Assembly (NCBI RefSeq): GCF_009363715.1
Contig: NZ_CP045404.1
Coordinates: 1,456,001 to 1,520,000, forward strand
Length of the DNA: 64,000 nucleotides
Source: Roseovarius sp. THAF9
Lineage (GTDB): Bacteria; Pseudomonadota; Alphaproteobacteria; Rhodobacterales; Rhodobacteraceae
Reading direction: 5' to 3'
The translations under genes were made by a program, and so were the position numbers. The notes below the pieces were generated by a model. That model saw only the letters and a list, made by a program, of their open reading frames with translations, was not told the origin of the DNA and made no database searches. This document shows positions 46,252-56,417 of this stretch, in pieces (within the stretch, counting starts at the first letter, position 1; the number at the start of each line of letters is the position of its first letter).

Positions 46252-46655
46252 CGCAAGCCGCGCTTGGCATATGGGCGCTGTCGGTCATGGCCTTCGCGGG
46301 CCTGGCCGCGTGCGCTGCGCCGGGTGCGGACCCGGAGGAGGCGTTTGATCCCGAGTATCGGGGAATCGAGACGCGCCTGCTGGATGGCGACCTGGTGAAT
46401 TTCCGGGTGGAAATGGCCGGGGCGCGGGGTGCCGAGGACGTCAGTCGCTACGCGGAATGCGCGGCGGCGGAGTATGCGCTGATCCGGGGATACGGATTTG
46501 CGCGCCATGTGCGCACGAATGTGGACGAAGAGGGTGGCATCTGGACCGGAGATGCGGTTTACACCATCTCGCCGGCGCTGCCCGGCGGCATCATAAAGAT
46601 CGACGCGGAAGTCGTGGCCGCCAGTTGCGCAGAGAACGGGATACCGACGGTATGA
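46248..46655 (+). CDS. Small lipoprotein between nuoG and nuoH
   Basis: This 135-residue protein has a lipobox-like LAAC at residue 22 and a mature domain with [20 protein letters not shown] and two Cys ([18 protein letters not shown]). It starts inside the nuoG stop and ends 7 bp before nuoH. No family recognised. Confidence 0.62.
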   Translation: MTQAALGIWALSVMAFAGLAACAAPGADPEEAFDPEYRGIETRLLDGDLVNFRVEMAGARGAEDVSRYAECAAAEYALIRGYGFARHVRTNVDEEGGIWTGDAVYTISPALPGGIIKIDAEVVAASCAENGIPTV

Positions 46656-46662
46656 GGGACGA

Positions 46663-47700
46663 ATGGCTGAATTTCTGACAACCCCGCTTGGGACCTTTGT
46701 CCTGATCATGGCGCAGTGCCTTGCGGTGGTGGGCTTCGTGATGGTGTCGCTGCTGTTCCTGGTCTATGGCGATCGCAAGATCTGGGCCGCGGTGCAGATG
46801 CGGCGGGGGCCGAACGTGGTTGGTGTCTATGGCCTGCTTCAGACAGTGGCCGACGCGCTGAAATACGTGGTCAAGGAAGTGGTGGTGCCCGCGGGCGCGG
46901 ACCGGACGGTTTTCATGATGGCGCCGATGGCCAGCTTCGTGCTGGCGGTGCTGGCCTGGGCGGTGATTCCGCTCAATGACGGCTGGGTCCTGTCGGATAT
47001 AAACGTCGCGGTCCTGTTTGTCTTTGCCGTCTCGTCGCTGGAGGTTTACGGCGTCATTATGGGCGGCTGGGCCTCGAACTCGAAATACCCGTTCCTGGGC
47101 TCGCTGCGCTCTGCGGCACAGATGATTTCCTACGAGGTCAGCATCGGCTTGATCATCATCGGGGTGATCATTTCGACCGGCTCGCTGAGCTTCGGCTCCA
47201 TCGTGGCGGCGCAGGATACCAATTATGGCTTCTTCGGCTGGTATTGGCTGCCGCATCTGCCGATGGTGTTCTTGTTCTTCATTTCGTGCCTGGCGGAAAC
47301 CAACCGCCCGCCCTTTGACCTCCCGGAAGCGGAATCGGAGCTGGTGGCGGGCTATCAGGTGGAATATTCTTCGACGCCCTTCCTGCTGTTCATGGCAGGG
47401 GAGTACATCGCGATCTTCCTGATGTGTGCGCTGACGAGCCTGCTGTTCTTCGGCGGGTGGCTGTCGCCCATTCCGGGAATCCCGGACGGGGTATTCTGGA
47501 TGGTCGCGAAGATGGCGTTTTTCTTCTTCCTCTTCGCCATGGTGAAGGCGATCACGCCGCGCTATCGCTATGACCAGCTGATGCGGATCGGTTGGAAAGT
47601 GTTCCTGCCGCTGTCGCTCGCCTGGGTGGTCATCGTGTCCTTCCTCGCGAAGTTCGAAGTGTTCGGGTCGTTCTGGGCCCGGTATGCAATGGGAGGCTGA
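46663..47700 (+). CDS. nuoH: NADH-quinone oxidoreductase subunit H
   Basis: This 345-residue membrane subunit joins the quinone site to the proton channels. About eight transmembrane helices are visible. Family signatures are [39 protein letters not shown] and [19 protein letters not shown], where the acidic residues belong to the E-channel. It ends in [12 protein letters not shown]. Confidence 0.97.
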   Translation: MAEFLTTPLGTFVLIMAQCLAVVGFVMVSLLFLVYGDRKIWAAVQMRRGPNVVGVYGLLQTVADALKYVVKEVVVPAGADRTVFMMAPMASFVLAVLAWAVIPLNDGWVLSDINVAVLFVFAVSSLEVYGVIMGGWASNSKYPFLGSLRSAAQMISYEVSIGLIIIGVIISTGSLSFGSIVAAQDTNYGFFGWYWLPHLPMVFLFFISCLAETNRPPFDLPEAESELVAGYQVEYSSTPFLLFMAGEYIAIFLMCALTSLLFFGGWLSPIPGIPDGVFWMVAKMAFFFFLFAMVKAITPRYRYDQLMRIGWKVFLPLSLAWVVIVSFLAKFEVFGSFWARYAMGG

Positions 47701-47708
47701 GGCGCGCG

Positions 47709-48488
47709 ATGGGGATCGACTACGCGTCATTCGAGCGCTTGGCGGAACTTGCGACACGGTTCCGCCCCGAAGGCCGGTCGCTGATGCTGGGGCGGCAGCA
47801 TTTCCGGATTCATCGTGCCAATCGCAATCGCTATGACAAGACGCTCAAGCGCCTTGGATTCGAGGACTTGCGGCGGTTCGATCTGTTGCAGGAGGACGGG
47901 TTTTCGGAAACCCTGTTCCGCAAGCTTGGTTTCGGCGAGATCGAGTCGATGGATTTTTCGAGCTATGAGGGCGCGCATGTGCTGCACGACCTCAACACGC
48001 TTCCGGCGGCGGAATTGCAGAACCAGTTCGATTTCATCTATGACGGCGGCACGATAGAGCACGTCTTTCACATCCCCAATGCGCTGGAGAGCGTTTACCG
48101 TATGCTCAAGCCCGGCGGGCGGTTCCTGTCGATCAACGGGCTCAACGGGTGGTACGGGCACGGAATGTACCAGTTCAATCCGGAACTGGTGTGGACATTC
48201 TGGCGCCGGGCGTGCAACTGCGAGGTGATCGACTGCCGGTCGCTGCCGTTCGATCCCAAGGACGGGTTCGGCCAGACCAAGATGAGCGACCCGGCCCAGA
48301 CCGGCGTGCGGCTCAAGCTGAAGAATCGGATCGGACCGGGCCGCGTTTATCTAAGTTACGAGGTCGAGAAGACAGACGAGTCGCATCTGCCCGATTTCGC
48401 GTTGCAGAGCGACTATGAAACCAAGTGGCAGGGTGCCGAGAATGCCGGTGCCACGCGCTTTGAGAAAACCGGAGGTTCGACGGCATGA
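47709..48488 (+). CDS. Class I SAM-dependent methyltransferase-like protein
   Basis: This 259-residue protein shows a methyltransferase core around residues 105-146: [20 protein letters not shown] followed by [15 protein letters not shown]. The classical glycine-rich motif I is replaced by [10 protein letters not shown] near residue 25, so the fold is degenerate at its N-terminus. It sits 8 bp after nuoH and overlaps nuoI by 4 bases, inside the operon. Known complex I methyltransferases suggest a subunit-modifying or assembly role, but relatives in surface polysaccharide loci are an alternative. Confidence 0.72.
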   Translation: MGIDYASFERLAELATRFRPEGRSLMLGRQHFRIHRANRNRYDKTLKRLGFEDLRRFDLLQEDGFSETLFRKLGFGEIESMDFSSYEGAHVLHDLNTLPAAELQNQFDFIYDGGTIEHVFHIPNALESVYRMLKPGGRFLSINGLNGWYGHGMYQFNPELVWTFWRRACNCEVIDCRSLPFDPKDGFGQTKMSDPAQTGVRLKLKNRIGPGRVYLSYEVEKTDESHLPDFALQSDYETKWQGAENAGATRFEKTGGSTA

Positions 48489-48979
48489 CGCAGATCGATT
48501 ACGGACGCGCCGCGGGGTACTTCCTGCTGAAGGATGTGTTCAACGGTTTCAAGCTGGGGTTCAAATACTTCTTTGCCCCCAAGGCGACGCTGAACTACCC
48601 GCATGAAAAGGGCCCCCTGAGCCCGCGCTTCCGGGGTGAGCACGCGCTGCGGCGCTATCCCAACGGCGAGGAGCGGTGCATTGCCTGCAAGCTGTGCGAG
48701 GCGATCTGCCCGGCGCAGGCGATCACCATCGACGCCGAGCCGCGTGATGACGGCAGCCGGCGGACCACGCGGTACGACATCGACATGACCAAGTGCATTT
48801 ATTGCGGGTTCTGCCAAGAGGCCTGCCCGGTCGATGCCATCGTGGAAGGGCCGAATTTCGAGTTCGCCACCGAGACCCGCGAAGAGCTGTTCTATGACAA
48901 GCAGAAACTGCTGGAGAACGGCGAGCGGTGGGAAGCCGAGATCGCCCGCAACCTGGAAATGGACGCGCCTTACAGATGA
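48485..48979 (+). CDS. nuoI: NADH-quinone oxidoreductase subunit I
   Basis: This 164-residue ferredoxin-type subunit holds clusters N6a and N6b. Two complete motifs are [16 protein letters not shown] and [16 protein letters not shown]. The ATG overlaps the methyltransferase stop by 4 bases and its own stop overlaps the next start by 4 bases, so all three are translationally coupled. Confidence 0.97.
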   Translation: MTQIDYGRAAGYFLLKDVFNGFKLGFKYFFAPKATLNYPHEKGPLSPRFRGEHALRRYPNGEERCIACKLCEAICPAQAITIDAEPRDDGSRRTTRYDIDMTKCIYCGFCQEACPVDAIVEGPNFEFATETREELFYDKQKLLENGERWEAEIARNLEMDAPYR

Positions 48980-49389
48980 GTAATCCGACGAACCCGTTCG
49001 AGGCGATGATGGCGCAGGCGCAGGAGATGGTGAAAACCATGAATCCGGCGCTCGAGTCGTTCTCGCCCAAGGGGTTTGAGGCGATGTGGCCCACCATGCC
49101 GAAGGAATTCATGGAAATGATGTTCGGCAAGGGAATCAGCAAGGACGGGCTGGATGCCAAAACGCGCCTGCTGATCACGCTTGCGGGGTTGACCATGCTG
49201 GGTGCGCAGAGCGATACGCAGATCAGGATGACCGTGCGCCACGCGCTGGAAGCGGGCGCCACGAAAGACGAGATTGCCGAGACCATCGCGATGATGGCGA
49301 TGTTCGCCGGTATCCCGTCCATGAACCGGGCGATGGATTTCGCCCGCGAGGTCATGGACGAGACCAAGGACGAGGACCAGGACACATGA
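48976..49389 (+). CDS. Carboxymuconolactone decarboxylase-like protein lacking the redox cysteines
   Basis: This 137-residue helical protein has the CMD/AhpD-type fold signature: [20 protein letters not shown] and [20 protein letters not shown], then [17 protein letters not shown]. It contains no cysteine at all, so the AhpD-type CxxC redox centre is absent. The N-terminal ~50 residues are Met/Phe-rich ([17 protein letters not shown]). It is coupled to both nuoI and nuoJ by 4-base overlaps. A structural or assembly role is possible. Confidence 0.75.
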   Translation: MSNPTNPFEAMMAQAQEMVKTMNPALESFSPKGFEAMWPTMPKEFMEMMFGKGISKDGLDAKTRLLITLAGLTMLGAQSDTQIRMTVRHALEAGATKDEIAETIAMMAMFAGIPSMNRAMDFAREVMDETKDEDQDT

Positions 49390-49994
49390 CCATCGCCGCG
49401 TTTTCATTCTATCTCTTTGCGGTCTCGCTGTTGGCGGGGGGGCTGTTCACGGTGGTCAGCCGGAACCCGGTGCACTCGGTTCTGTGGCTGATCCTGGCGT
49501 TTTTGTCGGCTGCCGGTCTTTTCGTTCTTCTGGGCGCGGAGTTCGTGGCGATGCTGCTCATCATCGTCTACGTGGGCGCGGTTGCCGTGTTGTTCCTGTT
49601 CGTGGTGATGATGCTTGACGTGGATTTCGCCGAGTTGAAGGCGGAGATGGCGAAATACATGCCGCTGGCGCTGCTCATCGGGATCATATTGCTGATGCAG
49701 TTCGGCGTCGCGTTCGGCAACTGGCAGATGGCCACGGATGCCGAGGGCGCACGCGCCGCCGTGACGCCGACCGACATGGAAAACACCAAGGCGCTGGGGA
49801 TGCTGCTCTATGACCAGTATTTCCTGCTGTTCCAGTTGGCGGGGCTGATCCTGCTGGTGGCGATGATGGGTGCGATCGTGCTGACCCTGCGCCACCGCTC
49901 GGACGTCAAGCGGCAGGACGTGCTGGCGCAGATGTACCGCGACCCGGCCAAGGCCATGGAACTGAAAGACGTGAAACCGGGGCAGGGGTTGTAA
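49386..49994 (+). CDS. nuoJ: NADH-quinone oxidoreductase subunit J
   Basis: This 202-residue membrane subunit has five transmembrane helices. The conserved third helix is [20 protein letters not shown], which contains the pi-bulge region that couples quinone reduction to proton pumping. The start overlaps the previous stop (ATGA). A 134-bp repeat-bearing gap follows before nuoK. Confidence 0.95.
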   Translation: MTIAAFSFYLFAVSLLAGGLFTVVSRNPVHSVLWLILAFLSAAGLFVLLGAEFVAMLLIIVYVGAVAVLFLFVVMMLDVDFAELKAEMAKYMPLALLIGIILLMQFGVAFGNWQMATDAEGARAAVTPTDMENTKALGMLLYDQYFLLFQLAGLILLVAMMGAIVLTLRHRSDVKRQDVLAQMYRDPAKAMELKDVKPGQGL

Positions 49995-50007
49995 TCCTGC
50001 TACCCGC

Positions 50008-50085
50008 GCCCCGGACCTGATCCGGGGCCTTCCGGGCCGTCGGGCCCGGGCAAGAGACAAAGCGGTCCCGGGTCAGGCCCGGGAC
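50008..50085. repeat. REP-like inverted pair between nuoJ and nuoK
   Basis: GCCCCGGA-CCTGA-TCCGGGGC (50008-50028) and, in opposite orientation, GTCCCGGG-TCAGG-CCCGGGAC (50065-50085). Both loops read CCTGA when oriented alike. A third stem lies between them (50032-50038 with 50043-50049). Confidence 0.7.
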
Positions 50086-50128
50086 GGGATGAAAAGACAA
50101 ACGAACGGGCGCGGCCCGGAGGGACGAC

Positions 50129-50434
50129 ATGATTGGACTGGAGCATTACCTGACGGTGGCGGCGGCGCTGTTCGTCATCGGGATTTTCGGGCTTTTCCTG
50201 AACAGGAAGAACGTGATCATCCTGCTGATGTCGATCGAGTTGATGCTGCTGGCGGTCAACGTGAACCTCGTGGCATTTTCCAGCTTCCTGGGCGACATGG
50301 TGGGGCAGGTCTTTACCCTGTTCGTGTTGACCGTGGCCGCCGCCGAGGCCGCCATTGGCCTCGCCATTCTTGTCTGCTTCTTCCGCAACCGCGGCACGAT
50401 CGCCGTGGAAGACGTCAACGTGATGAAGGGCTGA
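50129..50434 (+). CDS. nuoK: NADH-quinone oxidoreductase subunit K
   Basis: This 101-residue membrane subunit, an MrpC homologue, has three transmembrane helices with buried Glu residues in [20 protein letters not shown] and [17 protein letters not shown] that carry protons. GGAGGGACG precedes the ATG. It is 134 bp after nuoJ and 4 bp before nuoL. Confidence 0.96.
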   Translation: MIGLEHYLTVAAALFVIGIFGLFLNRKNVIILLMSIELMLLAVNVNLVAFSSFLGDMVGQVFTLFVLTVAAAEAAIGLAILVCFFRNRGTIAVEDVNVMKG

Positions 50435-50438
50435 GGGC

Positions 50439-52571
50439 ATGGAACAGATCATCCTATTCGGCCCGCTGCTGGGCGCCATCATCGCGGGCTTCGGCTGGCG
50501 GATTATCGGGGACGCGGGCGCACAGTGGGTGACGACAGGGCTGTTGTTCCTGTCGGCGCTGCTCAGCTGGATTGTCTTTTTCAGCTTCGACGGAACGACC
50601 CAGTACATCCACATCCTTGACTGGATCCAGTCGGGCGATCTGGACGTGGCTTGGTCGATCCGGCTGGACCGGCTGACGGCGATCATGCTGATCGTGATCA
50701 CCACGGTGTCGGCTTTGGTGCACCTTTATTCCATGAGCTACATGGCCCATGACGAGAATTTCCGCGATGACGAGAGCTATCGACCGCGCTTCTTTGCCTA
50801 TCTGAGCCTTTTCACCTTCGCCATGCTTATGCTGGTGACGGCGGATAACCTGGCGCAGATGTTCTTTGGCTGGGAGGGCGTAGGCCTGGCGTCCTACCTG
50901 CTGATCGGGTTCTATTTCCGCAAGCCGAGCGCCAACGCGGCGGCGATCAAGGCCTTCGTGGTCAACCGCGTGGGGGATTTTGGCTTCGCGCTGGGAATCT
51001 TCGCGCTGTTCTTCCTGACCGGCTCGATCAACTTCGACGACGTGTTCGCGGCGGCGCCCGAGCTGGCCAATACGCAGCTGACCTTCCTCTGGACGGAGTG
51101 GAACGCGGCGAACCTGATCGCCTTCCTGCTGTTCGTCGGCGCGATGGGGAAATCGGCGCAGCTGTTCCTGCACACATGGCTGCCGGACGCGATGGAAGGC
51201 CCGACGCCGGTGTCGGCGCTGATCCACGCGGCGACCATGGTGACGGCGGGCGTGTTCCTTGTCTGCCGGATGTCGCCGCTGATGGAATTCGCGCCCGGCG
51301 CGCTGGCCTTCGTCACGGTGCTGGGCGGCATGACGGCGTTCTTTGCCGCGACCGTGGGGCTGGTGCAGAACGACATCAAGCGCGTCATCGCCTATTCGAC
51401 CTGTTCGCAGCTGGGCTACATGTTCGTGGCGGCGGGCGTCGGGGCGTATTCAGTGGCGATGTTCCACCTGTTCACCCACGCGTTCTTCAAGGCGATGCTG
51501 TTCCTCGGGGCCGGGTCGGTCATTCACGGGATGCATCACGAGCAGGACATGAGGAACTATGGCGGGCTGCGCAAGAAATTTCCCTATACGTTCTGGGCCA
51601 TGTTGATCGGCACGCTGGCGATCACCGGCGTGGGCATTCCGCTGACCACGATCGGCTTTGCCGGGTTCCTGTCGAAGGACGCGATCATCGAAAGCGCATA
51701 TGCGGGCACCGCCGGGGGCTTTGCCTTCTGGGCGCTGGTCATCGCGGCGCTGTTCACCAGCTTTTACAGCTGGCGGCTGATGTTCCTGACCTTCTGGGGC
51801 GAGCCGCGCGGCGACAAGCACACGCATGAGCACGCGCATGAAAGCCCGATGGTGATGGTGGCGCCTTTGGGTGTGCTGGCGCTGGGGTCGATCTTTGCCG
51901 GCATGATTTGGTATAATAGTTTTTTCGGGCATACCGACCAGGTGGCGAAGTTCTTTGGCGTGCCATACGCCGAGGAGCAGCACCACGAGGAAGGCGCCGG
52001 GGACCACGGTGAAGAAACCGCGGCGGCCGACGAGAGCCATGCCGAGGAGGGCGAGGCCCATGCCGAGGCAGAAGGTGGCTATGGCGAGGAGCATCACTAC
52101 GTCTTTACGGGCGAGCCGGGCGAGGGCGCGATCTATGCCGCAGAGGGCAATACGATCCTGAACGACGCGCACGCGGTGCCAAAATGGGTCAAGGTCAGCC
52201 CCTTCGTGGCGATGATCATCGGGTTCCTGACGGCGCTGTGGTTCTACATCCTGAACCCGTCGATCCCCGGACGGCTGGCCGAAAACCAGCGCCCGCTGTA
52301 CCTGTTCCTGCTGAACAAGTGGTATTTCGACGAGATCTACGATTTTGTCTTCGTGCGGCCCGCCAAGCGGTTGGGCAGCCTGTTGTGGAAGAAAGGCGAT
52401 GGCAACGTCATCGACGGCACCATCAACGGGGTCGCGATGGGGATCATCCCGTTCTTCACCCGCCTCGCCGGTCGGGCGCAGTCGGGATACATCTTCACCT
52501 ATGCCTTTGCCATGGTCATCGGGATCGCGGTGCTTGTCACATGGATGAGCCTTAGCGGGGGAGCGAACTAA
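50439..52571 (+). CDS. nuoL: NADH-quinone oxidoreductase subunit L
   Basis: This 710-residue antiporter-like subunit has the core signature [20 protein letters not shown] and [20 protein letters not shown], plus the C-terminal lateral helix. It is ~100 residues longer than E. coli NuoL; part of the excess is a hydrophilic His/Glu-rich stretch around residues 508-560 ([16 protein letters not shown]) after [13 protein letters not shown] near residue 457. The stop overlaps the nuoM start by one base. Confidence 0.97.
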   Translation: MEQIILFGPLLGAIIAGFGWRIIGDAGAQWVTTGLLFLSALLSWIVFFSFDGTTQYIHILDWIQSGDLDVAWSIRLDRLTAIMLIVITTVSALVHLYSMSYMAHDENFRDDESYRPRFFAYLSLFTFAMLMLVTADNLAQMFFGWEGVGLASYLLIGFYFRKPSANAAAIKAFVVNRVGDFGFALGIFALFFLTGSINFDDVFAAAPELANTQLTFLWTEWNAANLIAFLLFVGAMGKSAQLFLHTWLPDAMEGPTPVSALIHAATMVTAGVFLVCRMSPLMEFAPGALAFVTVLGGMTAFFAATVGLVQNDIKRVIAYSTCSQLGYMFVAAGVGAYSVAMFHLFTHAFFKAMLFLGAGSVIHGMHHEQDMRNYGGLRKKFPYTFWAMLIGTLAITGVGIPLTTIGFAGFLSKDAIIESAYAGTAGGFAFWALVIAALFTSFYSWRLMFLTFWGEPRGDKHTHEHAHESPMVMVAPLGVLALGSIFAGMIWYNSFFGHTDQVAKFFGVPYAEEQHHEEGAGDHGEETAAADESHAEEGEAHAEAEGGYGEEHHYVFTGEPGEGAIYAAEGNTILNDAHAVPKWVKVSPFVAMIIGFLTALWFYILNPSIPGRLAENQRPLYLFLLNKWYFDEIYDFVFVRPAKRLGSLLWKKGDGNVIDGTINGVAMGIIPFFTRLAGRAQSGYIFTYAFAMVIGIAVLVTWMSLSGGAN

Positions 52572-54118
52572 TGGAAAACCTGCTTTCCATCACCACTTTC
52601 ATCCCTGCCATCGCGGCCTTCATCCTGGCGGTGTTCCTGCGCGGCGAGGACGAGGCGGCGCAGCGCAATGCCAAGTGGGTGGCGCTGATCGCGACCGGGC
52701 TGACCTTTCTGGTGTCGCTGTTCATCCTCTTTGATTTCGACCCCAACAACACCGGCTTTCAGTTCGTGGAAGAGCGCGAGTGGCTTCTGGGGCTGCAATA
52801 CAAAATGGGCGTGGACGGGATCAGCATCCTCTTCGTGATGCTGACGACCTTCATGATGCCCATCACCATCGCAGCGTCGTGGAACGTGACGCACCGGGTG
52901 AAGGAATACATGATCGCCTTCCTTCTGCTGGAAACGCTGATGCTGGGCGTGTTCATGGCGCTGGACCTGGTGCTGTTCTACCTGTTCTTCGAGGCGGGGC
53001 TGATCCCGATGTTCCTGATCATCGGGATCTGGGGCGGTAAGGAGCGCATCTATGCCTCCTTCAAGTTCTTCCTCTACACCTTCCTTGGCTCGGTCCTGAT
53101 GCTGGTGGCAATGGTCGCCATGTTCGCCGAGGCGGGCACGACGGATATCCCGACGCTGATGACCCACAGCTTCGGCTCTGAGACGTTCAGCCTGCTGGGG
53201 ATCCAGATTGTGGGGGGCATGCAGACGCTGCTGTTCATCGCGTTCTTCGCCAGCTTCGCCGTCAAAATGCCGATGTGGCCGGTGCATACCTGGCTGCCGG
53301 ATGCGCACGTGCAGGCGCCCACGGCGGGGTCGGTCGTGCTGGCGGCGATCCTGCTGAAGATGGGCGGCTATGGCTTTTTGCGGTTCAGCCTACCGATGTT
53401 CCCGGTGGGATCCGAAGTGCTGACGCCGCTGGTGCTGTGGATGTCGGCCATCGCCATCGTCTATACCTCGCTGGTCGCGCTGGCGCAGGAAGACATGAAG
53501 AAGCTGATTGCCTATTCGTCCGTGGCGCACATGGGCTACGTCACCATGGGGATCTTCGCCGCGAACCAGCAGGGGATCGACGGCGCGATTTTCCAGATGC
53601 TGAGCCACGGCTTCATCTCGGGCGCGCTGTTCCTGTGCGTGGGCGTGATCTATGACCGGATGCACACGCGGGAGATCGACGCTTATGGCGGGCTGGTGAA
53701 CCGGATGCCGGCCTATGCGCTGATCTTCATGCTGTTCACCATGGCAAATGTCGGCCTGCCGGGCACCTCGGGTTTCATCGGGGAATTCCTGACGCTGATG
53801 GGGATCTTCAAGGTCAACACCTGGGTGGCGCTGGTGGCCACGTCGGGCGTGATCCTGTCGGCAGCCTATGCGCTGTGGCTTTATCGCCGGGTGGTGTTGG
53901 GCGACCTGATCAAGGAAAGCCTGAAGTCGATCAAGGACATGACGCAGCGCGAAAAGGCGATCTTTGCCCCGCTGGTGGTGATGACCCTGCTGCTGGGCGT
54001 CTATCCCAGCCTTGTGACCGACATTATCGGCCCCTCGGTCGAGGCGCTGATTTCCAATTATGAAACGGCCCTGGTCGACGCGGAGAGCGCGACCAAGCTG
54101 GCCGCTGCGACGGAGTAG
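52571..54118 (+). CDS. nuoM: NADH-quinone oxidoreductase subunit M
   Basis: This 515-residue antiporter-like subunit shows the expected lysine and glutamate helices: [40 protein letters not shown] and [18 protein letters not shown]. About fourteen transmembrane helices are present. It starts at the last base of the nuoL stop (TAATG) and ends 4 bp before nuoN. Confidence 0.97.
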   Translation: MENLLSITTFIPAIAAFILAVFLRGEDEAAQRNAKWVALIATGLTFLVSLFILFDFDPNNTGFQFVEEREWLLGLQYKMGVDGISILFVMLTTFMMPITIAASWNVTHRVKEYMIAFLLLETLMLGVFMALDLVLFYLFFEAGLIPMFLIIGIWGGKERIYASFKFFLYTFLGSVLMLVAMVAMFAEAGTTDIPTLMTHSFGSETFSLLGIQIVGGMQTLLFIAFFASFAVKMPMWPVHTWLPDAHVQAPTAGSVVLAAILLKMGGYGFLRFSLPMFPVGSEVLTPLVLWMSAIAIVYTSLVALAQEDMKKLIAYSSVAHMGYVTMGIFAANQQGIDGAIFQMLSHGFISGALFLCVGVIYDRMHTREIDAYGGLVNRMPAYALIFMLFTMANVGLPGTSGFIGEFLTLMGIFKVNTWVALVATSGVILSAAYALWLYRRVVLGDLIKESLKSIKDMTQREKAIFAPLVVMTLLLGVYPSLVTDIIGPSVEALISNYETALVDAESATKLAAATE

Positions 54119-54122
54119 TCCC

Positions 54123-55556
54123 ATGCAGGCTGATCTGAATGTAATCCTGCCGGAGATCCTGATCTCGGTATACGCGATGGCGGCGCTTCTGGGCGTGGCC
54201 TATACCGGCAAGGATCGGTTCGCGCCGCTGCTGGTGTGGATCACGGCGGCGGTCTTCGTGGTGATGGCGGCCTGGATCGGGTTTTCGGGCGACGGCACGC
54301 GCACGGCGTTCGGCGGCATGTTCCAAGACGACGGGTTCGCGCGGTTCGCCAAGGTGGCGGTGCTGCTGTCGGCGGCGGCGGTGCTGCTGATGGGGCAGGA
54401 ATACATGGCGCAGCGCGACATGCTGCGGTTCGAGTATCCGCTGCTGGTGGCGCTGGCGGCCGTGGGCATGATGATGATGGTCAGCGCGGGCGACCTGATG
54501 GCGCTTTACATGGGGCTGGAGTTGCAGTCGCTGGCGCTTTACGTCGTCGCCTCGCTGCGGCGGGACAGCGTGAAATCGACCGAGGCGGGCCTGAAGTATT
54601 TCGTGCTGGGCGCGCTAAGCTCGGGCATCCTGCTGTATGGGGCCTCGCTGGTCTATGGCTATACCGGCACGACGCTGTTTTCCGGAATCATCGCGTCGGC
54701 GGAAGGACAGGCGCCGCTCGGGTTGCTGATCGGACTTGTCTTCGTGCTGGCGGGGCTGGCCTTCAAGGTGTCGGCGGTGCCGTTCCACATGTGGACGCCG
54801 GACGTCTACGAGGGCGCGCCCACACCGATCACGGCGTTTTTCGCCACCGCGCCCAAGATGGCGGCGATGGCGCTCTTTGCCCGCGTAGCGCATGATGCGT
54901 TCGGCGGCGTGGTGGGCGACTGGCAGCAGGTGATCGCGGTGCTGTCGCTCTTGTCGATGTTCCTGGGCGGGATCGCCGCGATCGGGCAGACCGACATCAA
55001 GCGGCTGATGGCCTATTCGTCGATCGCGCATATGGGATACGCCCTGATGGGGCTGGCCGCCGGCACGGCGTTCGGTGTTCAGGCGATGCTGGTCTACATG
55101 GCGATTTACGTGACGATGAATGTCGGCACCTTCGCCTTTGTCCTTTCGATGGAACGCGACGGGCGGCCGGTCACGGATATCGCCAGCCTGAACCTTTATT
55201 CCCGGGCGCATCCGGGCCGGGCGCTGGCGATGCTGATCCTGATGTTCAGCCTTGCGGGCGTGCCGCCCTTCCTGGGGTTCTTCGGCAAGCTTTACGTGCT
55301 GCGCGCCGCTTATGATGGCGGGCTGGTCTGGCTGGCGGTGGCCGGGGTGATCGCGTCGGTGATCGGGGCGTTCTACTACCTGCGCATCGTCTTCTTCATG
55401 TATTTCGGCGAAGAGGGCGAGCCGCTGGAAGCGCGCAAATCGCCGGTGTTGTGGGGATTCCTGATGGCGTCGGCCGCGATCATGGTCGTGGGGATGCTGA
55501 ACATGTTCGGCGTCGAGGCCATGGCGCAGGCGGCGGCGGCGACGCTTGTCGACTGA
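54123..55556 (+). CDS. nuoN: NADH-quinone oxidoreductase subunit N
   Basis: This 477-residue antiporter-like subunit has [40 protein letters not shown] and [19 protein letters not shown], the three conserved regions of NuoN. The ATG at 54123 is the family start; an earlier in-frame start would overlap nuoM. It is the last nuo gene and is followed by a strong terminator. Confidence 0.97.
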   Translation: MQADLNVILPEILISVYAMAALLGVAYTGKDRFAPLLVWITAAVFVVMAAWIGFSGDGTRTAFGGMFQDDGFARFAKVAVLLSAAAVLLMGQEYMAQRDMLRFEYPLLVALAAVGMMMMVSAGDLMALYMGLELQSLALYVVASLRRDSVKSTEAGLKYFVLGALSSGILLYGASLVYGYTGTTLFSGIIASAEGQAPLGLLIGLVFVLAGLAFKVSAVPFHMWTPDVYEGAPTPITAFFATAPKMAAMALFARVAHDAFGGVVGDWQQVIAVLSLLSMFLGGIAAIGQTDIKRLMAYSSIAHMGYALMGLAAGTAFGVQAMLVYMAIYVTMNVGTFAFVLSMERDGRPVTDIASLNLYSRAHPGRALAMLILMFSLAGVPPFLGFFGKLYVLRAAYDGGLVWLAVAGVIASVIGAFYYLRIVFFMYFGEEGEPLEARKSPVLWGFLMASAAIMVVGMLNMFGVEAMAQAAAATLVD

Positions 55557-55581
55557 ACCGCATCGCAGTCTGGAAAAAGGT

Positions 55582-55612
55582 GACGCGCCCTTGGCGCGTC
55601 GCTTTGTTTTTC
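55582..55612 (+). terminator. Terminator of the nuo operon
   Basis: GACGCGCC-CTT-GGCGCGTC (55582-55600), a perfect 8-bp stem, is followed by GCTTTGTTTTT. It lies 25 bp after nuoN. Confidence 0.85.
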
Positions 55613-55627
55613 GGGCGCCTTCGGCGG

Positions 55628-55650
55628 GAGTATTTATCGAACAATGAAAG
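55628..55650 (+). repeat. Dispersed intergenic motif, copy 4, containing the birA start
   Basis: Contains GAGTATTTATCGAACAATG, whose ATG (55644) begins birA, preceded by the hairpin CGCC-TTC-GGCG. Other copies at 21415 and 29210. Confidence 0.6.
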
Positions 55651-56396
55651 AGCCGTGGCCAGAAGGATACGGGCGGCGGGTGCTGGACGAGGTGGACAGC
55701 ACCAATGCCGAGGCGGCGCGGATCGCGCCGGGGCTGAGCGGCCCGGAATGGATATTGGCGCGACACCAGACGGCGGCGCGGGGGCGGCGCGGACGGCCTT
55801 GGGCCAACCCCGAAGGCAATTTCGCGGCGACGCTTGTGATGCGGCCCACCGAGAGCCCGGATCAGGTGGCGCTGCGGTCATTCGTGGTTTCGCTGGCGCT
55901 TTACGATGCCTTTGTCGCGGCAACCGGACGACCGTTGGGCTTTGCGCTCAAGTGGCCGAATGACGTGCTGTTGAATGGCGGCAAGGTGGCCGGCATCCTT
56001 TTGGAAAGCGCGGGCGCGGGCGGCGGTTTGAGCCATTTCGCCATCGGCATCGGGGTGAACCTGCGCGCGGCCCCCGAAGCGGACGCGGTGGAGCCGGGCG
56101 CGGTGCGGCCCGTCTCGCTCATGTCGGAGGCCGGGGTCGAAATAGACCCCGAAGAGTTCCTGGAGCTGCTGGCGCCGGCCTATGCCAAGCTGGAGACACA
56201 GTTCGCGACCTATGGATTTGCGCCCATTCGCGCGGCGTGGATGGACCGCGCGGCGCGCGTGGGCGACGTGATTACCGCAAGGACGGGGCGCGAGGAATTT
56301 ACCGGCACGTTCGAGACGGTGGACGCGGGCGGCAATCTTGTTCTAACAGATGCCAAATCGCGCCACGTCATCCCGGCGGCGGACGTGTTTTTCTGA
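55644..56396 (+). CDS. birA: Biotin--[acetyl-CoA-carboxylase] ligase
   Basis: This 250-residue enzyme activates biotin as the adenylate and attaches it to carrier lysines, including that of MCC alpha. The catalytic loop is RGRRGRPWANPEGNF and the biotin/ATP strand is KWPNDVLLNGGKVAGILLE; a C-terminal SH3-like domain follows. There is no N-terminal HTH, so it is a ligase only, not the repressor type. The start at 55644 lies in a dispersed repeat; its ribosome-binding site is weak and the true start could be further down. Confidence 0.93.
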   Translation: MKEPWPEGYGRRVLDEVDSTNAEAARIAPGLSGPEWILARHQTAARGRRGRPWANPEGNFAATLVMRPTESPDQVALRSFVVSLALYDAFVAATGRPLGFALKWPNDVLLNGGKVAGILLESAGAGGGLSHFAIGIGVNLRAAPEADAVEPGAVRPVSLMSEAGVEIDPEEFLELLAPAYAKLETQFATYGFAPIRAAWMDRAARVGDVITARTGREEFTGTFETVDAGGNLVLTDAKSRHVIPAADVFF

Positions 56397-56417
56397 CAAA
56401 AGAGAGGGGCGGCCCCC

